Below are positions 23,828 to 32,704 of a DNA stretch of 64,000 nt, piece by piece. The notes beneath the pieces are model-generated. The model saw nothing but the letters and a program-made list of their open reading frames with translations. It was not told where the DNA came from and did not search any database. Made by a program: the position numbers and the translations under genes. The stretch lies in the NCBI RefSeq assembly GCF_002863305.2, contig NZ_CP136962.1:744001-808000 (forward strand). Reading direction: 5' to 3'. The stretch's first letter is position 1. Each line of letters begins with the position of its first letter. This stretch comes from Neisseria perflava (GTDB lineage Bacteria > Pseudomonadota > Gammaproteobacteria > Burkholderiales > Neisseriaceae).

Positions 23828-24202
23828 TTATGGCCACAACCAAGCCCATGCGCTTCGTCCTTCGCCTTGCAGCAAAACTAAAGTTCGGCAAGCTGAGGCT
23901 GTATTCATGCATTCAAGGCCGACTCCGTAAGCTGATAAGGCTGCGGCAATTTTGGGATGCAGAAATTTTTGTTTTTCTCCTGTACCTATAATAATGACTT
24001 CAGGACGGTTTTCTGCTATTTCAATTGCTGATATAAAAATTTGTTCGTTTAATTCCTCGATGGTTGTTTGAGGGATGATGCTCACTTTGCCATCTTGCCA
24101 GCAAATGGGTTCTGAATATGTTTGTTCTCCGATTTGCAATATGCCTTGTGAGGATGAAAAAAATGATGCTGCTTCATCGATATGGTTTTCTGTGATTTTC
24201 AT
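23828..24202 (-). CDS. MTH938/NDUFAF3-like (DUF498) domain protein
   Basis: A 124-residue protein of the small MTH938-like fold. The core PEVIIIGTGEKQKFLHPKIA, followed by YGVGLECMNTASACRTLVLL, is the family signature (G-T-G loop and E-x-M-x-T-x-x-A-x-x-T). Bacterial members have no firm function; eukaryotic NDUFAF3 assists respiratory complex I assembly. I start it at 24202 (MKITENH), preceded by AGGAA; the frame is open upstream, but that part does not resemble the family. Confidence 0.82.
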   Translation of the reverse strand: MKITENHIDEAASFFSSSQGILQIGEQTYSEPICWQDGKVSIIPQTTIEELNEQIFISAIEIAENRPEVIIIGTGEKQKFLHPKIAAALSAYGVGLECMNTASACRTLVLLQGEGRSAWAWLWP

Positions 24203-24408
24203 GGCAATTCCTGTTTTTATGGTAGAACGATTTTTCAAACGGTCTTGGGAAACTTGCAAAAAAAGGTGCAAAATCAAGCAATATCAGGTAGGATTCAACG
24301 TTTGACCTTGTGCATTGATGCTTTGCTCTGAATTTACGATTGCAAGCGATTATAACAAGCCTTGGTTTTTCGTGATTATTTTAAAGTATCGGCTCAAAAG
24401 GAGACACA

Positions 24409-25716
24409 ATGAAGCCAGTAAATATCGGTCTTTTAGGTTTGGGTACAGTCGGTGGCGGTACGGCTACTGTATTGCAGAACAACGCTGCGGAAATCAGCCG
24501 CCGCTTGGGACGTGAAGTTCGTATTTCTGCTGTTTGTGATTTGAGCGAAGAAAAAGCCAAACAAATTTGCCCAAATGCTGCTTTTATCAAAGATCCGTTT
24601 GAGCTGGTTCAACATCAAGATGTTGATGTTGTTGTGGAATTGTTTGGCGGTACCGGTATTGCCAAAGATGCGGTATTGAAAGCGATTGAAAACGGCAAAC
24701 ACATTGTTACTGCCAATAAAAAACTGCTGGCTGAATACGGCAATGAAATTTTCCCTTTGGCGGAAGAAAAAAATGTCATGGTACAGTTTGAAGCTGCTGT
24801 TGCCGGCGGTATCCCTATTATCAAGGCTTTGCGTGAAGGTTTGGCTGCGAACCAAATCCGCAGTATTGCCGGTATTATTAATGGTACCAGCAACTTCATT
24901 CTTACTGAAATGCGTGAAAAAGGCAGCGCGTTTGCAGACGTCTTGAAAGAAGCTCAGGCTTTGGGCTATGCAGAAGCTGACCCTACTTTTGATATCGAAG
25001 GTCATGATGCCGGCCATAAAATTACGATTATGAGCGCATTGGCATTTGGTACGCCGATGAACTTTTCTGCCTGTTATTTGGAAGGCATCAGCAAACTCGA
25101 CAGCCGCGATATCAAATACGCTGAAGAACTTGGCTATCGTATCAAGTTGTTGGGTATTACCCGTAAAACCGACAAAGGTATCGAGTTGCGCGTACACCCT
25201 ACTCTGATTCCTGAAAGCCGTTTGCTGGCTAACGTTAACGGCGTGATGAATGCTGTCCGTGTCAATGCCGATATGGTTGGTGAAACCTTGTATTACGGTG
25301 CGGGCGCCGGTGCATTGCCGACTGCTTCTGCCGTAGTTGCCGACATCATTGATATTGCCCGCCTGATTGAAGCGGAAACTGACCATCGTGTTCCTCACTT
25401 GGCATTCCAACCTTCTCAAGTTCAAGCGCAAAATATTCTGTCTATGGATGAAATCACCAGCAGCTACTATCTGCGCGTTCAAGCAACTGACGAACCGGGC
25501 ACTTTGGGTCAAATTGCCGCACTCTTGGCCAAAGAAAATGTTTCTATCGAGGCTCTGATTCAAAAAGGCGTGATTAATCAAAGTACTGCCGAAATTGTGA
25601 TTCTGACCCACACCACAGTGGAACACAACGTCAAACGCGCTATCGCTGCGATTGAAGCGCTGAGTTGCGTGGATGCTCCGATCACCATGATCCGCATGGA
25701 AAGCCTGCATGACTGA
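24409..25716 (+). CDS. hom: homoserine dehydrogenase
   Basis: Catalyses NAD(P)H-dependent reduction of aspartate semialdehyde to homoserine in the threonine/methionine pathway. The 435-residue length matches the monofunctional ACT-containing type. The Rossmann motif GLGTVGGGT is at residues 9-17; catalytic-core segments are AGGIPIIKALREGLAANQIR, GIINGTSNFIL and YAEADPTFDIEGHDAGHKI, with the Asp/Lys region; a C-terminal ACT domain starts near residue 355 (LRVQATDEPGTLGQIAALL). The start follows AAAGGAG at 24398-24404. The stop overlaps the next gene by 8 bases. Confidence 0.96.
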   Translation: MKPVNIGLLGLGTVGGGTATVLQNNAAEISRRLGREVRISAVCDLSEEKAKQICPNAAFIKDPFELVQHQDVDVVVELFGGTGIAKDAVLKAIENGKHIVTANKKLLAEYGNEIFPLAEEKNVMVQFEAAVAGGIPIIKALREGLAANQIRSIAGIINGTSNFILTEMREKGSAFADVLKEAQALGYAEADPTFDIEGHDAGHKITIMSALAFGTPMNFSACYLEGISKLDSRDIKYAEELGYRIKLLGITRKTDKGIELRVHPTLIPESRLLANVNGVMNAVRVNADMVGETLYYGAGAGALPTASAVVADIIDIARLIEAETDHRVPHLAFQPSQVQAQNILSMDEITSSYYLRVQATDEPGTLGQIAALLAKENVSIEALIQKGVINQSTAEIVILTHTTVEHNVKRAIAAIEALSCVDAPITMIRMESLHD

Positions 25717-26143
25717 GCAACAAACGGAAAGGCCGTCTGAAGAACAACTGGCGGCCAGAAAGAAAGCCAAGGCAAAAATCCGCACCATCCGCATTTGGGC
25801 ATGGATTATTTTGTCTTTGCTGGCTCTGACCGCCCTGCTCTCACAATGCGCCATGAACAAGCCACAGATGAAACAAAATGTGGTGGAATCTTGCGTGAAA
25901 AACATTCCTTTTGCTGAAAAATGGCAAGCTGATTTGAAGGCAAAAGGTTTGGATGCGCAAAACGAGAAATTGGCTCAAGACTATTGTGTCTGTATGTGGG
26001 ATCAGCCTTTAAGCAAACTCTCTGACGAGCAAATCCGAAACTTCGGCAAAATCAGCCCTGAGGAGCAACTCAAGCTCTTGGGTGGCGCGGAAGCTTTTGA
26101 GGCACGCGATAAGCAATGCGTAGCTGATTTAAAGGCTGAGTAA
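25709..26143 (+). CDS. conserved hypothetical membrane-anchored protein
   Basis: A 144-residue protein with a basic cytoplasmic N-terminus, one hydrophobic helix near residues 28-48 (IWAWIILSLLALTALLSQCA) and an exported C-terminal domain with cysteines (VESCVKNIPFA, DYCVCMWDQP, DKQCVADL). The spacing suggests disulfides in the periplasm. The start overlaps the hom stop region, so it is translated from the hom transcript. A DUS lies inside the coding sequence and encodes the residues ERPSEE near the start. No family name is assigned. Confidence 0.75.
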   Translation: MTEQQTERPSEEQLAARKKAKAKIRTIRIWAWIILSLLALTALLSQCAMNKPQMKQNVVESCVKNIPFAEKWQADLKAKGLDAQNEKLAQDYCVCMWDQPLSKLSDEQIRNFGKISPEEQLKLLGGAEAFEARDKQCVADLKAE

Positions 26144-26170
26144 ACCAATATCGGTTTAAACCAAAGATAC

Positions 26171-26198
26171 AAGGCCATCTGAACAACAGACGGCCTTT
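26171..26198. terminator. DUS-like inverted-repeat terminator
   Basis: AAGGCCATCTG and CAGACGGCCTT around a short loop, with a G-T pair; follows the hom operon. Confidence 0.65.
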
Positions 26199-26274
26199 CT
26201 TATATAAATAAATAGTAATAAGAATTGATTTCATTATATTTTAAGTTTAAGATAGCCTGGTTAATCGCTTTTCT

Positions 26275-26781
26275 ATGGTTGTTGCCATGCGTTACCACTT
26301 TCCTATTGCCGTTGATATTTATGATTTTTTGTATACCGGCCGGTTTGACTATCTGGAAATCGGACAATCGGCAGAGTCTATTTTGCAGATGTTTCCTGCG
26401 CCTGATTGCGTCCCTAAAGGCTTGTTGGTGCAAAAAGGCTGGAATATTTGGCTTTATGGCGATATTGAACTGCATTTCTCCGACAATCGTTTGACACAAA
26501 TTCGTGCTGATTTTCAGCCTGATGCTGCATTAAGCGGCGGTCGTTGGGTAAAGTTGAATCCGTGGTTTTTTGCAAATGGCTGCCTTGATGTATATGCCGT
26601 CATTCAACGCTTGGTACAACGCAATATCGATTTTATTAAAACGGAAACGAATACCAACTTAATTTTGCAGCTGCAAAGCGGGGTCGAATTGATTTTTGAA
26701 AAATGTCGGGGCATGCAACTTGCCTCGTTCCGCAAACAAAAAGCCTCCCTACCTCATTGGGCGCGTGAAACGGCTTCCTAA
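26275..26781 (+). CDS. conserved hypothetical protein
   Basis: A 168-residue soluble protein of unknown function: FDYLEIGQSAESILQMFPAP, then WNIWLYGDIELHFSDNRLTQ and QLQSGVELIFEK. The pattern (a G-D-I-E-L-H-F strand and a hydrophobic C-terminus) is like small SUKH/immunity-type or cytosolic Neisseria proteins, but no assignment is made. The start could be 26275 or the ATG at 26287; neither has a strong ribosome site. It is isolated between two terminators. Confidence 0.6.
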   Translation: MVVAMRYHFPIAVDIYDFLYTGRFDYLEIGQSAESILQMFPAPDCVPKGLLVQKGWNIWLYGDIELHFSDNRLTQIRADFQPDAALSGGRWVKLNPWFFANGCLDVYAVIQRLVQRNIDFIKTETNTNLILQLQSGVELIFEKCRGMQLASFRKQKASLPHWARETAS

Positions 26782-26788
26782 ATAAAAC

Positions 26789-26822
26789 AATGCCGTCTGA
26801 AAACATTATTTCAGACGGCATT
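26789..26822. terminator. DUS bidirectional terminator
   Basis: AATGCCGTCTGAAA and TTTCAGACGGCATT between convergent genes; this pair is of the AT-DUS dialect. Confidence 0.8.
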
Positions 26823-26827
26823 ATCAG

Positions 26828-27544
26828 TTACAAACCATTCAATAATTGTCGGATTTTCGTCATCGTCATAGAAGTCTGTTCATTACAGCCCTCAGTCCCT
26901 ACTCCGCTATCAAAGCAATCAATACTGCTGACGCTGCAAAAGTGGGCATAGGCCATTTTCAACTCTCTGGCTAAAACGGCTTCGGGCATGCCGGTCATAC
27001 CGAGTACATCTACACCGTCACGTCGATAACGGGCGATTTCAGCGCGAGTTGGACGGCGCGGGCCTTGCAGGCAGCCATAAACGGCGGAGTCGTAAATCGG
27101 CACATTATGCGCTTTCGTGATATTCAACAATTCTTGTCGCAATTCATCGCAATAAGGGTTGAAAAAATCGGTATGGACGACAGGGCATTCTTGGCCTTCA
27201 AAAAAAGTATCTTTACGGCCATAGGTATAGTCGATCAAATCGTCCGGCAACACCAAACTGCCGTTTTCAAAATCAGGATTGATACCGACGACTGAAGAAA
27301 TGGCAATGATGTTTGCAACGCCTAAAGAGTGCAACGCCCAGATATTGGCGCGGTAGTTGATTTCATGCGGCGCGATGGTATGACTGAAGCCGTGTCGGGC
27401 AAGGAAAACAATGTCCAAGCGCCCTAACCTGCCGAACAAAATAGGGCTGCTGGTTAAGCCGTAAGGGGTGCGTACGATTTTTCGTTCAGTAATTTCGAGT
27501 TCCGGCAGTTTGGTCAAACCGCTGCCGCCGATAATGGCTAACAT
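26828..27544 (-). CDS. mtnP: S-methyl-5'-thioinosine/thioadenosine phosphorylase
   Basis: Trimeric purine nucleoside phosphorylase of the MTAP/MTIP family, which phosphorolyses methylthioinosine (or methylthioadenosine) to a base and methylthioribose-1-phosphate for methionine and purine salvage. The 238-residue protein opens MLAIIGGSGLTKLPEL (phosphate loop) and has FLARHGFSHTIAPHEINYRA, then GCLQGPRRPTRAEIARYRRD and VDVLGMTGMPEAVLARELKM. GPRRPTRAEI in place of MTAP G-P-R-F-E-T-P-A-E is seen in MTIP-type enzymes. The start at 27544 is chosen because the family begins MxAIIGGSG and AAGAAAG precedes it; an in-frame start 7 codons upstream is less likely. Confidence 0.86.
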   Translation of the reverse strand: MLAIIGGSGLTKLPELEITERKIVRTPYGLTSSPILFGRLGRLDIVFLARHGFSHTIAPHEINYRANIWALHSLGVANIIAISSVVGINPDFENGSLVLPDDLIDYTYGRKDTFFEGQECPVVHTDFFNPYCDELRQELLNITKAHNVPIYDSAVYGCLQGPRRPTRAEIARYRRDGVDVLGMTGMPEAVLARELKMAYAHFCSVSSIDCFDSGVGTEGCNEQTSMTMTKIRQLLNGL

Positions 27545-27565
27545 ATAGACTTTCTTTGTTATCAA

Positions 27566-27597
27566 TGGCCGTCTGAGACTTGGATTTCAGACGGCCT
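27566..27597. terminator. DUS inverted-repeat terminator
   Basis: GGCCGTCTGAG and TTTCAGACGGCC arms; lies after the AI-2E family transporter gene on the minus strand. Confidence 0.7.
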
Positions 27598-27610
27598 TAA
27601 TATTATCGAT

Positions 27611-28681
27611 TTATTTATGTTTGTAGAAATGGCTGCCGAAATAGGCAGATGCGCCCTCACGCAATAAAACAAGCGTCACAGCGGCAAGTGGCAGACCGGC
27701 AAGCATACCAACAAAACCCATCAGTTGTCCGAAAGCCATCAACGAGAAAATCACCCAGAAAGGCGACAAACCGATGCGGTCGCCGACGATTTTAGGTGTA
27801 ATGAAATAGCTTTCCAAGAATTGTCCGACACCGAATACAGCCCAGACCATCAACAAGCCCTGCCATGAGCCATATTGCAAAAGTGCGGCAACTGTTGCCA
27901 GCAAAAGGCCGGTAAATGCACCCAAATACGGAATAAATACCAAAATACCGGCAATCATACCGATGGCAAAGCCGGAATCCAAACCGACCAGCATCAAGCC
28001 CAAGCCATAGATCAAGCCCATAATCATCATAACCATCAGCTGGCCGCGCAGGAACTCGCCCAAAACTTCATCCATATTGCTGCTGATACGCGTGTAGGTT
28101 TCGATAAAACGACGCGGAACCAATTTGCTGATTCCGGAAGACCAACGTTTCCAATCCAACAAGAAGTAATACAGCAACAAAGGCAACAACACCAAATTGC
28201 TGACGCCGCTGATCACGTTGCCGCTTTGACGCATCAAGGTAGGAATCCATTCTTTAAGCGTATTGCTCAACTCATCCGTATGCGACTGCAACCATGCAAT
28301 AATTGATTCTTGATCGATTTGAATATAATCCCCGCTGACGCTATTGAGCCACGGCAGCAATTTGTTTTGAACAAAGCCTACGATTTGTGGCAGGCGTTCG
28401 GCCAGATTGTTAAACTGGTTCAACAACATAGGCACGATAATCAGTACCAACGACAGCAATACCAGCAAGGCAAACGCCATAATAATCATAGAGGCCGGCG
28501 CGCGACGGATACGCTTCAATTGCAGCCACTCAACCAAGGGATTCAAAACATAGGCCAAAACGGCGGCCACAATAAACGGTGTCAAAACATCGCCCAAAGC
28601 ATATAAAAGCCAAATAAAGGCTGCGATAACGCAAGCCATAATAATCCACGGTTTTGCGCCGCGCGTTTTCTTTTGATACAT
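27611..28681 (-). CDS. AI-2E family transporter (PerM/TqsA-like permease)
   Basis: Inner-membrane protein of 356 residues with about eight hydrophobic helices: two at the N-terminus (IIMACVIAAFIWLLYALGDV, LTPFIVAAVLAYVLNPLVEW), a periplasmic helical section, then a C-terminal bundle containing LLPLLLYYFLLDW and the family motif GIMAGILVFIPYLGAF. Family members export autoinducer-2 or other solutes, or act as Na+/H+ antiporters; the substrate here is not known. It sits upstream of mtnP with a terminator between them. Confidence 0.85.
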   Translation of the reverse strand: MYQKKTRGAKPWIIMACVIAAFIWLLYALGDVLTPFIVAAVLAYVLNPLVEWLQLKRIRRAPASMIIMAFALLVLLSLVLIIVPMLLNQFNNLAERLPQIVGFVQNKLLPWLNSVSGDYIQIDQESIIAWLQSHTDELSNTLKEWIPTLMRQSGNVISGVSNLVLLPLLLYYFLLDWKRWSSGISKLVPRRFIETYTRISSNMDEVLGEFLRGQLMVMMIMGLIYGLGLMLVGLDSGFAIGMIAGILVFIPYLGAFTGLLLATVAALLQYGSWQGLLMVWAVFGVGQFLESYFITPKIVGDRIGLSPFWVIFSLMAFGQLMGFVGMLAGLPLAAVTLVLLREGASAYFGSHFYKHK

Positions 28682-28772
28682 AAAAAGGTGTTCTCCAATT
28701 GATGCTTAAGGTGTTCAAAATAAATAAGCAGTATAACAGATTCACAAAGGCCGTCTGAACGCGCGACGGCTA

Positions 28773-28845
28773 TTAAGATAAAATAACAATTGTTGACAAT
28801 AATGCCAAAAAATTCAGCCTGAATCCTTCAATTTAAGATAAAATA
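28773..28845 (+). promoter_or_regulatory. candidate purM promoter region with duplicated -10-like word
   Basis: TTAAGATAAAATA occurs twice (28773-28785 and 28833-28845), and TTGACA lies at 28793-28798. The second word, GATAAAATACG, is a good -10, 40 bp upstream of the purM start. No -35 is well spaced for it. Confidence 0.35.
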
Positions 28846-28884
28846 CGCTCCGACAATCTACCCATACCCGAATAAGGAAATCCA

Positions 28885-29919
28885 ATGAGCACTTCTTTGA
28901 GCTATCGTGACGCAGGCGTGGATATCGACGCAGGCGATCAACTGGTCGAAAACATCAAACCCTTTGCCAAGCGTACTATGCGCCCTGAAGTGTTGGGTGA
29001 TTTGGGCGGTTTCGGCGCTTTGGTCGAAATTGGCAAAAAATACAAAAATCCGGTATTGGTTTCCGGTACGGACGGCGTCGGCACCAAGCTGAAACTGGCA
29101 TTCGACTGGGATAAACACGATACTGTCGGCATCGATTTGGTTGCCATGAGCGTCAACGACATTTTGGTTCAAGGTGCGGAACCTTTGTTCTTCTTGGACT
29201 ATTTCGCTTGCGGCAAGCTGGATGTTGCCCGCGCGACTGATGTGATTAAAGGCATTGCCCAAGGCTGTGAAGAATCCGGTTGCGCTTTGATTGGCGGTGA
29301 AACTGCCGAAATGCCGGGCATGTATCCCGAAGGCGAATACGACTTGGCCGGTTTTGCCGTCGGCGTGGTTGAAAAAGAACGCGTCATCAACGGCCGCAAC
29401 ATTCAGGCCGGAGACGTTGTTTTGGGCTTGGCTTCCAACGGCGCACACTCCAACGGCTATTCGTTGGTACGCAAAATCATCGAGCGCGACAATCCTGATT
29501 TGGACGCGGAATTTGACAACGGCAAAACCTTGCGCGAAGCCATCATCGCCCCTACTCGCCTGTATGTGAAACCTATCCTTGCCGCTTTGGAGAAATTCAC
29601 CATTAAAGGCATGGCCCATATTACCGGCGGCGGCATTACCGAAAACGTACCTCGCGTTTTGCCTGAAAATACTGTTGCACAAATCGATGCCAAAGCGTGG
29701 GAATTGCCTAAACTGTTCCAATGGCTGCAAAAAGCAGGCAATGTGGAAACCCAAGAAATGTACCGTACCTTCAACTGCGGTATCGGCATGGTCGTAATCA
29801 TTGCCAAAGAAGATGCCGATGCAGTACAGGCATTCTTGAGCGAACAAGGCGAAACCGTTTACCGATTGGGTGCAGTTCGTGAGCGCAACGGCGACGAACA
29901 TCAAACCCAAGTGGCTTGA
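28885..29919 (+). CDS. purM: phosphoribosylformylglycinamidine cyclo-ligase
   Basis: AIR synthetase: ATP-dependent ring closure of FGAM to aminoimidazole ribonucleotide in purine synthesis. The 344-residue length is normal. Motifs: [20 protein letters not shown] at the N-terminus, [15 protein letters not shown] (ATP-binding), [36 protein letters not shown], and the C-terminal half with [18 protein letters not shown]. Start preceded by AAGGAA. It is divergent from the AI-2E family transporter and convergent with ackA. Confidence 0.96.
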   Translation: MSTSLSYRDAGVDIDAGDQLVENIKPFAKRTMRPEVLGDLGGFGALVEIGKKYKNPVLVSGTDGVGTKLKLAFDWDKHDTVGIDLVAMSVNDILVQGAEPLFFLDYFACGKLDVARATDVIKGIAQGCEESGCALIGGETAEMPGMYPEGEYDLAGFAVGVVEKERVINGRNIQAGDVVLGLASNGAHSNGYSLVRKIIERDNPDLDAEFDNGKTLREAIIAPTRLYVKPILAALEKFTIKGMAHITGGGITENVPRVLPENTVAQIDAKAWELPKLFQWLQKAGNVETQEMYRTFNCGIGMVVIIAKEDADAVQAFLSEQGETVYRLGAVRERNGDEHQTQVA

Positions 29920-29932
29920 TTAAGCTGTAATT

Positions 29933-29965
29933 AAAAAAGTGCGGATGATAAATCCGCACTTTTTA
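29933..29965. terminator. bidirectional terminator between purM and ackA
   Basis: AAAAAAGTGCGGAT and ATCCGCACTTTTT with a short loop, with A-run and T-run on the two sides. Confidence 0.85.
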
Positions 29966-29993
29966 TTGTTTATGGGCTAAGAAAATCTTCGCC

Positions 29994-31205
29994 CTAGCCT
30001 ACTTCCTCCAAAAAGCCGGCCAACTGCGCCGTATCGTGGGCAATCATCAGCTCTTCATTGGTTGGAACGACCAAAACAGCCGGAGAGGAATCGGTCGGGC
30101 TGATAATGCCTGAATTGCCGTAGCGTTTTTCCATATTGGCTTTGGTGTCGATGTGTAGACCCAAGAAATCAAGATAGGAAACGGTTTTGGCACGGATATT
30201 ACGCGAGTTTTCGCCGATACCGCCGGTAAACACGAGCGCATCTACGCCGCCGCAAGCCACAGCCATCGAAGCAATGTATTTGGCAAGGCGGTAGGTCATG
30301 ACTTCTAGGGCCAAACGTGCACCTTCATGACCTTCGTCCGCCGCGATTTCCAAAGAACGGCAGTCGTTGGAAAGTTCGGAAATACCGAGCAATCCTGATT
30401 TTTTGTTCAACATTTCATCAACTTGGGCAACATCCAAACCGGCATGGGAAGTCAGATAGCTGTATACGCCCGGATCGATGTCGCCGCAACGTGTACCCAT
30501 TACCAAACCTTCGATCGGCGTGAAACCCATACTGGTGTCAACGGATTTGCCGTTTTTAATGGCGGTAATGGATGCGCCGTTGCCTAAGTGGGCAATAATC
30601 ATACGGATGTCTTCCAGCGGTTTGCCCAAAATCCGTGCGGCTTCAGGGGCAACATAACGCATGCTGGTACCGTGGAAACCGTAGCGGCGGAAAGCGTATT
30701 TTTTGCGCAATTCACGCGGAACTGCATAAGTGTAGGCACGCTCCGGCATGGTTTGGTGGAACGAAGTATCCATCACGCCGACATTGGGCAGACCCGGGAA
30801 ATGTTCTTGTGCGGCCAAAATACCGTTGATATTGGCAGGGTTGTGCAGCGGAGCGAGCGGAATGCAGGCATTGAGTTCGTCCATGACTGCTTGGTCGATC
30901 AAAACAGATTCGCTGTATTTTTCGCCGCCGTGTGCGATGCGGTGGCCGATGGCTTTAATTTGGTCGTGCAGACCATGTTTTTCCAGTTCTTTCAGCAACA
31001 TGCCTACTGCACCGGCGTGGTCGTTACGGCTGGTCAAAGCAGTTTGGCATTTTTTACCGTCTTTGTTGAACGTAATGATTGCTTCGGGCGTACCCAAGCG
31101 TTCGCCGAGACAGCTCAGAAGAACTTTGCCGTTTTTACGGTCGATAACGGCACCTTTGAGTGAAGAGCTGCCGCAGTTCAGAACAAGAATGAGTTGGTTG
31201 GACAT
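29994..31205 (-). CDS. ackA: acetate kinase
   Basis: Interconverts acetyl phosphate plus ADP and acetate plus ATP; can also act on propionyl phosphate. The 403-residue protein has both PROSITE-type signatures: LILVLNCGSSSLKGAVID at the N-terminus and GHRIAHGGEKYSESVL near residue 86, followed by FHQTMPERAYTYAVPRE and FTGGIGENSRNIRA. It follows prpF on the same strand, as in the meningococcal propionate locus, so it probably completes propionate/acetate use with prpBC-acnD-prpF. Start after GGAGAAA. Confidence 0.96.
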   Translation of the reverse strand: MSNQLILVLNCGSSSLKGAVIDRKNGKVLLSCLGERLGTPEAIITFNKDGKKCQTALTSRNDHAGAVGMLLKELEKHGLHDQIKAIGHRIAHGGEKYSESVLIDQAVMDELNACIPLAPLHNPANINGILAAQEHFPGLPNVGVMDTSFHQTMPERAYTYAVPRELRKKYAFRRYGFHGTSMRYVAPEAARILGKPLEDIRMIIAHLGNGASITAIKNGKSVDTSMGFTPIEGLVMGTRCGDIDPGVYSYLTSHAGLDVAQVDEMLNKKSGLLGISELSNDCRSLEIAADEGHEGARLALEVMTYRLAKYIASMAVACGGVDALVFTGGIGENSRNIRAKTVSYLDFLGLHIDTKANMEKRYGNSGIISPTDSSPAVLVVPTNEELMIAHDTAQLAGFLEEVG

Positions 31206-31417
31206 GGTGTTTCTCCTTTGAATTTTGATTGTTTTTTTGGCTTCAGGCCGTCTGAAAAAAGCAAAAACATTTGAGAGCTTTCCAGATTGCCTTTGGTTTG
31301 GTGTTTAGTCAGGCTTTATGCCCAACCCTAATCTCCATTGCAGGTATCGCTACCCGACTAAAATCTGCTTATTTGGTTTTCAGACGGCCTTGTTTCATAG
31401 CGTGGCTGTCTGAAAAC

Positions 31418-32587
31418 TTAAAAGCAATCTTCCGGCACTCGGACTTGTCCTTCCATAATCACGCGTGCGCTACGGCTCATAACTGCTTTGGTGGCCGTCC
31501 ATTGTCCATCCTGACATTCGGCGGCTGCACCAACACGTAGTGTGCCTGACGGATGACCGAAGCGGACTTCTTTACGCGCTCCGCCTCCGGCTGCAAGGTT
31601 GACCAGCGTTCCCGGCACGGCGGCGGCGGTAGCGATGGCAACTGAAGCGGTACCCATCATGGCATGGTGCAATTTGCCCATGCTCAGTGCGCGTACCAAT
31701 AAATCGATGTCGGTAGCTTGGACGGTTTTGTCACTTGAAGCGGTGTAATCGGCCGCAGGAGCGACAAAAGCGACTTTCGGAGTATGGGCGCGAGTGGCAG
31801 CTTCGGATACGTCGCTGATCAAGCCCATTTTCAGCGCACCATACGCGCGGATGGTTTCAAATTTTTCCAGAGCGGCGGCATCGTTGTTGATGTCGTCTTG
31901 CAACTCTTTGCCTGTGTAGCCCAAATCTGCAGCATTCAGGAAAATGGTTGGAATCCCAGCATTGATAAGCGTGGCTTTCAGACGGCCTATATTCGGCACA
32001 TCAATTTCATCGACTAAATTGCCGGTTGGGAACATACTGCCTTCTCCGTCGGCCGGATCAAGAAATTCGATTTGTACTTCGGCTGCCGGGAACGTTACGC
32101 CGTCAAGCTCAAAATCGCCTGTTTCCAAAACTGCGCCGTTTTGCATCGGTACATGGGCAATAATGGTTTTGCCGATGTTTTTCTGCCAAATTTTGACGGT
32201 ACACAGGCCGTCTGAAGGGATTTTGGATTTGTCGACCAAGCCTTGTTCGATGGCAAATGCGCCCACGGCGGCGGTCAGATTGCCGCAGTTGCCACTCCAA
32301 TCGACAAAAGGTTTGTCGATGGAAACTTGTCCGAACAAATAATCGACATCGTGATCGACGCGTTCGGATTTATCCAAAATCACGGCTTTGCTGGTGGACG
32401 AACTGGCATTGCCCAAGCCGTCAATCTGTTTGCCGTAAGGGTCGGGGCTGCCGAGTACGCGCAAGAGAATTTTGTCGCGCGCCTCGCCTGCTTCCTGCGC
32501 AGCGGCCGGCAGATCGGTGCGTTTGAAAAAAATGCCTTTAGATGTACCGCCGCGGTAGTAAACGGCTGGAATTTTAATTTGCGGCAT
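31418..32587 (-). CDS. prpF: 2-methylaconitate cis-trans isomerase PrpF
   Basis: Works with AcnD in the AcnD/PrpF branch of the 2-methylcitrate cycle, isomerising the AcnD product so that aconitase can form 2-methylisocitrate. The 389-residue protein has the PrpF/DapF-like fold: IPAVYYRGGTSKGIFFKRTD at the start, the SGNCGNLTAAVGAFAIEQGL motif near residue 98 and a late MGTASVAIATAAAVPGTLVN. Start preceded by AAAGGAGAA. DUS copies occur inside the gene. Confidence 0.94.
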   Translation of the reverse strand: MPQIKIPAVYYRGGTSKGIFFKRTDLPAAAQEAGEARDKILLRVLGSPDPYGKQIDGLGNASSSTSKAVILDKSERVDHDVDYLFGQVSIDKPFVDWSGNCGNLTAAVGAFAIEQGLVDKSKIPSDGLCTVKIWQKNIGKTIIAHVPMQNGAVLETGDFELDGVTFPAAEVQIEFLDPADGEGSMFPTGNLVDEIDVPNIGRLKATLINAGIPTIFLNAADLGYTGKELQDDINNDAAALEKFETIRAYGALKMGLISDVSEAATRAHTPKVAFVAPAADYTASSDKTVQATDIDLLVRALSMGKLHHAMMGTASVAIATAAAVPGTLVNLAAGGGARKEVRFGHPSGTLRVGAAAECQDGQWTATKAVMSRSARVIMEGQVRVPEDCF

Positions 32588-32628
32588 TTCGAGTTCTCCT
32601 TTGTATTTCTAGTATGGTTTTTTCAGAC

Positions 32629-32661
32629 GGCCTCTCAAACATTCGAGGCCGTCTGAAAACC
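32629..32661. terminator. DUS inverted repeat between acnD and prpF
   Basis: TTTTTCAGACGGCCTC and GAGGCCGTCTGAAAAC arms. It may attenuate rather than abolish read-through into prpF. Confidence 0.6.
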
Positions 32662-32704
32662 TTTTTTAGCGTAACTTGGGCATTTTGAAGATACCCGATT
32701 TACC

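Noticed and set aside
24433..25905. A 490-codon open frame antisense to hom
   Set aside because: It mirrors the high-GC third-position pattern of hom, has no family motif or ribosome site, and hom is unmistakable on the other strand.
28858..29910. A 350-codon open frame antisense to purM
   Set aside because: Shadow frame of a strongly conserved gene; low-complexity F/A/G-rich product with no recognisable domain.
29933..29965. AAAGTGCGGAT arms of the purM-ackA terminator as Haemophilus uptake signals
   Set aside because: Only eight of nine core bases match (GGA instead of GGT) and the surrounding genes are core Neisseria; best read as an ordinary terminator.
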